Assembly (NCBI GenBank): GCA_038501625.1
Contig: JAZAYU010000227.1
Location: 248,001-312,000 of the forward strand
From: Corbicula japonica
Lineage: Eukaryota > Mollusca > Bivalvia > Venerida > Cyrenidae
Direction of reading: 5' to 3'
DNA: 64,000 nucleotides
The position numbers were made by a program, and so were the translations under genes. Position 1 is the first letter of the stretch, and each line of letters begins with the position of its first letter. Below the pieces are notes generated by a model. The model was not told where the DNA came from. It ran no database searches and saw only the letters and a list, made by a program, of their open reading frames with translations. Below, in pieces: positions 61,382 to 64,000 of this stretch.

Positions 61382-64000
61382 ATGACTGAAAATTTAATTA
61401 TCGCATCAATGAATGTTCAGGGCTTGGGGACGGTCAAAAACGTAAAGATGTCTTCAACTACCTAAGAACGAAAAATTTCAATATTTATTTCCTTCAAGAC
61501 ACTCATTTCAAAAACAAAGATATCAAATATATAAGAAGTCAATGGGGCTTTGAATGCTTTTTTAGCAATCACAATAGTCAGTCTAGGGGAGTGGCAATAT
61601 TTGTCAACAACAACTTTGATTTTAAATTTAAGAGCTTGAAAAAGGACATTAATGGTAACCTTTTAATTTTACATTGCAGTATTTATGACAAAGATTATTC
61701 ATTATTTTGTTTATACGGACCAAATCAAGATAAGCCAGAATTTTACGATTTTATTAACGAAAAACTATCGCAGTTAAACAATGAATGTATAATCGGTGGA
61801 GATTTTAACTTGGTTTTGGATCCGGAAAAAGACTACTTTAACTACGTCAATATTAATAACCCTTCTGCAAGAGAAAGTGTTCAACAAATGATGTTACAAA
61901 ATGATCTGATTGACTGTTGGAGAGAACAAAATATTGAAAATAAACAATATACATGGTTCAGGAAAAATCCTATTAAAAAGGCCAGGTTAGATTTCTTTCT
62001 AGTCACTAGTACATTATTTACAAATCTTGATAATGCTTCTATTTTACCTGGTTATAGAACTGATCATTCTATCGTATCTTTAAAATTAGGCAAGTTTAAA
62101 AAAGGCATTTCATATTGGAAGTTCAACAACTCACTCTTAAAAGACTTGGCATATGTGGCTCAAACCAAACGGCTTATAAAAAATGTAAGAAGTCAATATA
62201 CTGCTGAAAATCAAACTTTCAATGTACCAAATGAAACTATCTCTGATAATGATATAAAATTTACAATAAATGATAAATTGTTTTTTGAAACACTAATGAC
62301 GGAAATTAGGGGTAACACAATTTCATATGCTACATTCAAAAAAAGACAAGAAGATAAAAAAGAACAAGAATTAATATCCGAAATAGAATCTTTAGAAAAA
62401 TTGGCTCTCAGTGATACTGAACTACAAGATAAAAAGAAGAAAGAACTTTTAGATATACGGTTGAAAAAACTAGAGGGATCTTTTATAAGATCAAGAGCAA
62501 AATGGATATCAGAAGGGGAAAAACCAACCAAATATTTTTGTAATTTAGAGAACAGAAACTTTATATCTAATCATATGGTTAACTTATATTCCAAATCAGG
62601 TCAGATTTTAAGAACACAAAATGATATCCTTAAAGAAGCTGCTGAGCACTATAAATCACTTTACTCACTTAAAAATGTCGATGTTGTTAATTTGTCTGCT
62701 TTACTACAGAATATACAAGTTAAGACACTTTCAGAACATACTAAACTCTCGCTGGAGGGAAAATTGTCTTATGCAGAAATGCTTGCTAGTTTAAAAAAGA
62801 TGTCCAATGATTCTTCTCCTGGAAATAGTGGTTTTTCTCCAGCATTCTACAAAGTATTTTGGGTTGATTTAGGGCATTTCCTTACACGTTCTATTAATTA
62901 TGCTTTCGAAACAGGAGAATTATCTATAACCGACAAACAAGGTGTCATAACCTGTATTCCAAAAGGTGATAAAGATAAACTATATTTAAAAAACTGGCGT
63001 CCCATATCTCTATTGAATGTTTCTTATAAAATCGCCTCAGCTAGTATTGCAAATAGAATTAAAACCGTTTTACCAGATATAATAAGTGAAGATCAAAGTG
63101 GATTTTTATCAGGGCGCTTTATAGGAGATAATGTCCGACTTGTATATGATATTATGTTCTACACAGAACAACACAATATTCCAGGTATGCTGTTATTGAT
63201 AGATTTTGCCACTGCCTTTGACTCAATTTCGTGGTCATTTATGCACAAAGTTCTAGATTTCTTTAATTTTGGAGAAGATATTAAAAAATGGATATATTTA
63301 TTTTATAAAAATATAGAGTCTTGTGTCCTTATAAATGGACATTTATCCGATTGGTTCCCAATACAACGCGGTTGCCGTCAAGGGCACCCCTTGTCCCCTT
63401 ATATTTTTATTCTTTGCGCAGAGATTCTCGCATTATTAATTAAGATGAATAAGAACATTTCAGGTATAAGAGTTAACGATACAGAATTTGTTATATCGCA
63501 GTACGCAGACGACACTACATTACTTCTAGATGGTACTGAAAAGTCACTTATTAATGCTTTAAAAGTTTTAAAATTTTATGCTCAAATTTCAGGGCTTCAA
63601 GTAAATGTGGATAAAACAACTGCAGTATTGATAGGGTCGTTAAAGGGAAATAATAATTTAATAAACCCAGAACTTGGTTTAAAATGGGAAACAACAAACT
63701 TTAAGCTTTTAGGCATTTCCTTCTCAGTTAACTTAGATGAAATTGTAGCTCTAAACTTCACAAACAAAATTAAAGACATAAGAAGTCTTCTGACGGCATG
63801 GTCAAAACGAATTTTAACCCCAATTGGAAAAAACATAGTCTTAAAATCTCTGGCACTTGCAAAACTAAATCATCTTTTCATATCTTTGCCAAACCCTTCA
63901 TTAGACATAATTAAAAATATTCAAGATTTGTTTTTCAAATTCCTGTGGAGCGGAGCCCCTGACAAAGTGAAACGAACAGTAATCACCAAACCCTATGACC
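61382..64000 (+). CDS. LINE ORF2: AP endonuclease and reverse transcriptase, C terminus beyond window
   Basis: This enzyme nicks target DNA and reverse-transcribes element RNA. From ATG 61382 the endonuclease opens IIASMNVQGLG. The frame then shifts by one missing base in the GGGGA at about 61426-61430, after which the frame is open to the window edge. Endonuclease landmarks: LQDTH (Asp for the usual Glu), RGVAIFV, GGDFNLVLD, RLDFFLV and TDHS. RT landmarks in order: SPGNSGFSPAFYK, LKNWRPISLLN, EDQSGFLSGR, DFATAFDS (motif A), RGCRQGHPLSPY (His where Asp is usual) and QYADDTTLL at about 63499-63525 (catalytic YADD). Then comes GLQVNVDKT and the thumb-like KLLGISFS. It has no stop within the window, about 870 codons so far. 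The L1/Tx1 clade is favoured from memory of related RTs. Confidence 0.88.

Larger units (their letters stand above)
59114..64000 (+). mobile_element. L1/Tx1-like non-LTR retrotransposon (LINE), right end beyond window
   Basis: It is a two-ORF LINE: an L1-type ORF1 RNA-binding protein followed by an AP-endonuclease/reverse-transcriptase ORF2 that is still open at base 64000. The RT reads like metazoan L1/Tx1-clade enzymes (NWRPISLLN, AFDSISW, RGCRQG, YADD). The 5' end is undetermined. Each ORF has one apparent -1 frame disruption near its start, but otherwise the frames are open for over 300 and about 860 codons. This implies a young copy or local sequencing errors. The ORF1-ORF2 spacer is about 1.14 kb. 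Confidence 0.85.

Overview
The window looks like nuclear DNA of a lophotrochozoan, most probably a bivalve mollusc. It is AT-rich, gene-poor and repeat-dense. It carries an invertebrate-type dopamine receptor gene, exons of the P2X7-ballast and THAP types that are multicopy in mollusc and cnidarian genomes, tRNA-derived SINE heads, an interrupted 86-bp minisatellite, and an L1/Tx1-like LINE. No bacterial-style gene packing, rRNA or mitochondrial sequence was seen. The species cannot be named from the sequence.

Layout. 1-25.1 kb is gene-free and built from interspersed repeats. These are family A (about 530 bp, copies at 28, 6131, 13768, 15048 and 21310), family B (about 550 bp with a three-hairpin module), family C palindromes, a 101-bp-TIR element at 7271-7649, foldbacks at 8031, 14057 and 24661, and several tandem or microsatellite tracts. 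25.1-27.6 kb holds two convergent partial genes: a plus-strand P2X7-ballast-like gene whose second exon carries an in-frame TGA at a conserved Cys position, and a minus-strand THAP-domain exon. Their 5' flanks share an identical 17-bp CRE/CCAAT motif in inverted orientation. 28.87-30.34 kb is the one clearly intact host gene, a single-exon Dop1R2/DAMB-type dopamine receptor.

30.3-58.5 kb is again gene-free. It has many more family A copies, a dead Tc1/mariner copy (37.66-39.0 kb), a full-length family B copy (41.2-41.7 kb), the 86-bp minisatellite split by a tRNA-SINE (42.2-43.1 kb), a SINE cluster nested inside a family A copy (54.4-54.9 kb), and a complete family C palindrome (55.8 kb). 59.1-64.0 kb is a LINE in plus orientation running off the right edge. 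Its ORF1 has a coiled coil plus L1-type RNA-binding domain, and its ORF2 has AP-endonuclease plus reverse transcriptase. Each ORF is interrupted by one apparent single-base loss near its start, and the two are separated by an unusually long 1.14-kb spacer.

How it fits together. Only the dopamine receptor is a confident functional host gene. The LINE is the only element here with a nearly complete enzyme and is a plausible type of source for SINE mobilisation. Everything else is non-autonomous or decayed. The observations most worth following are the TGA-for-Cys in the P2X7-ballast exon, the shared promoter motif of the two convergent exons, the recurrent breakpoint at the central hairpin of family A, and the paired substitutions in the family B hairpin.
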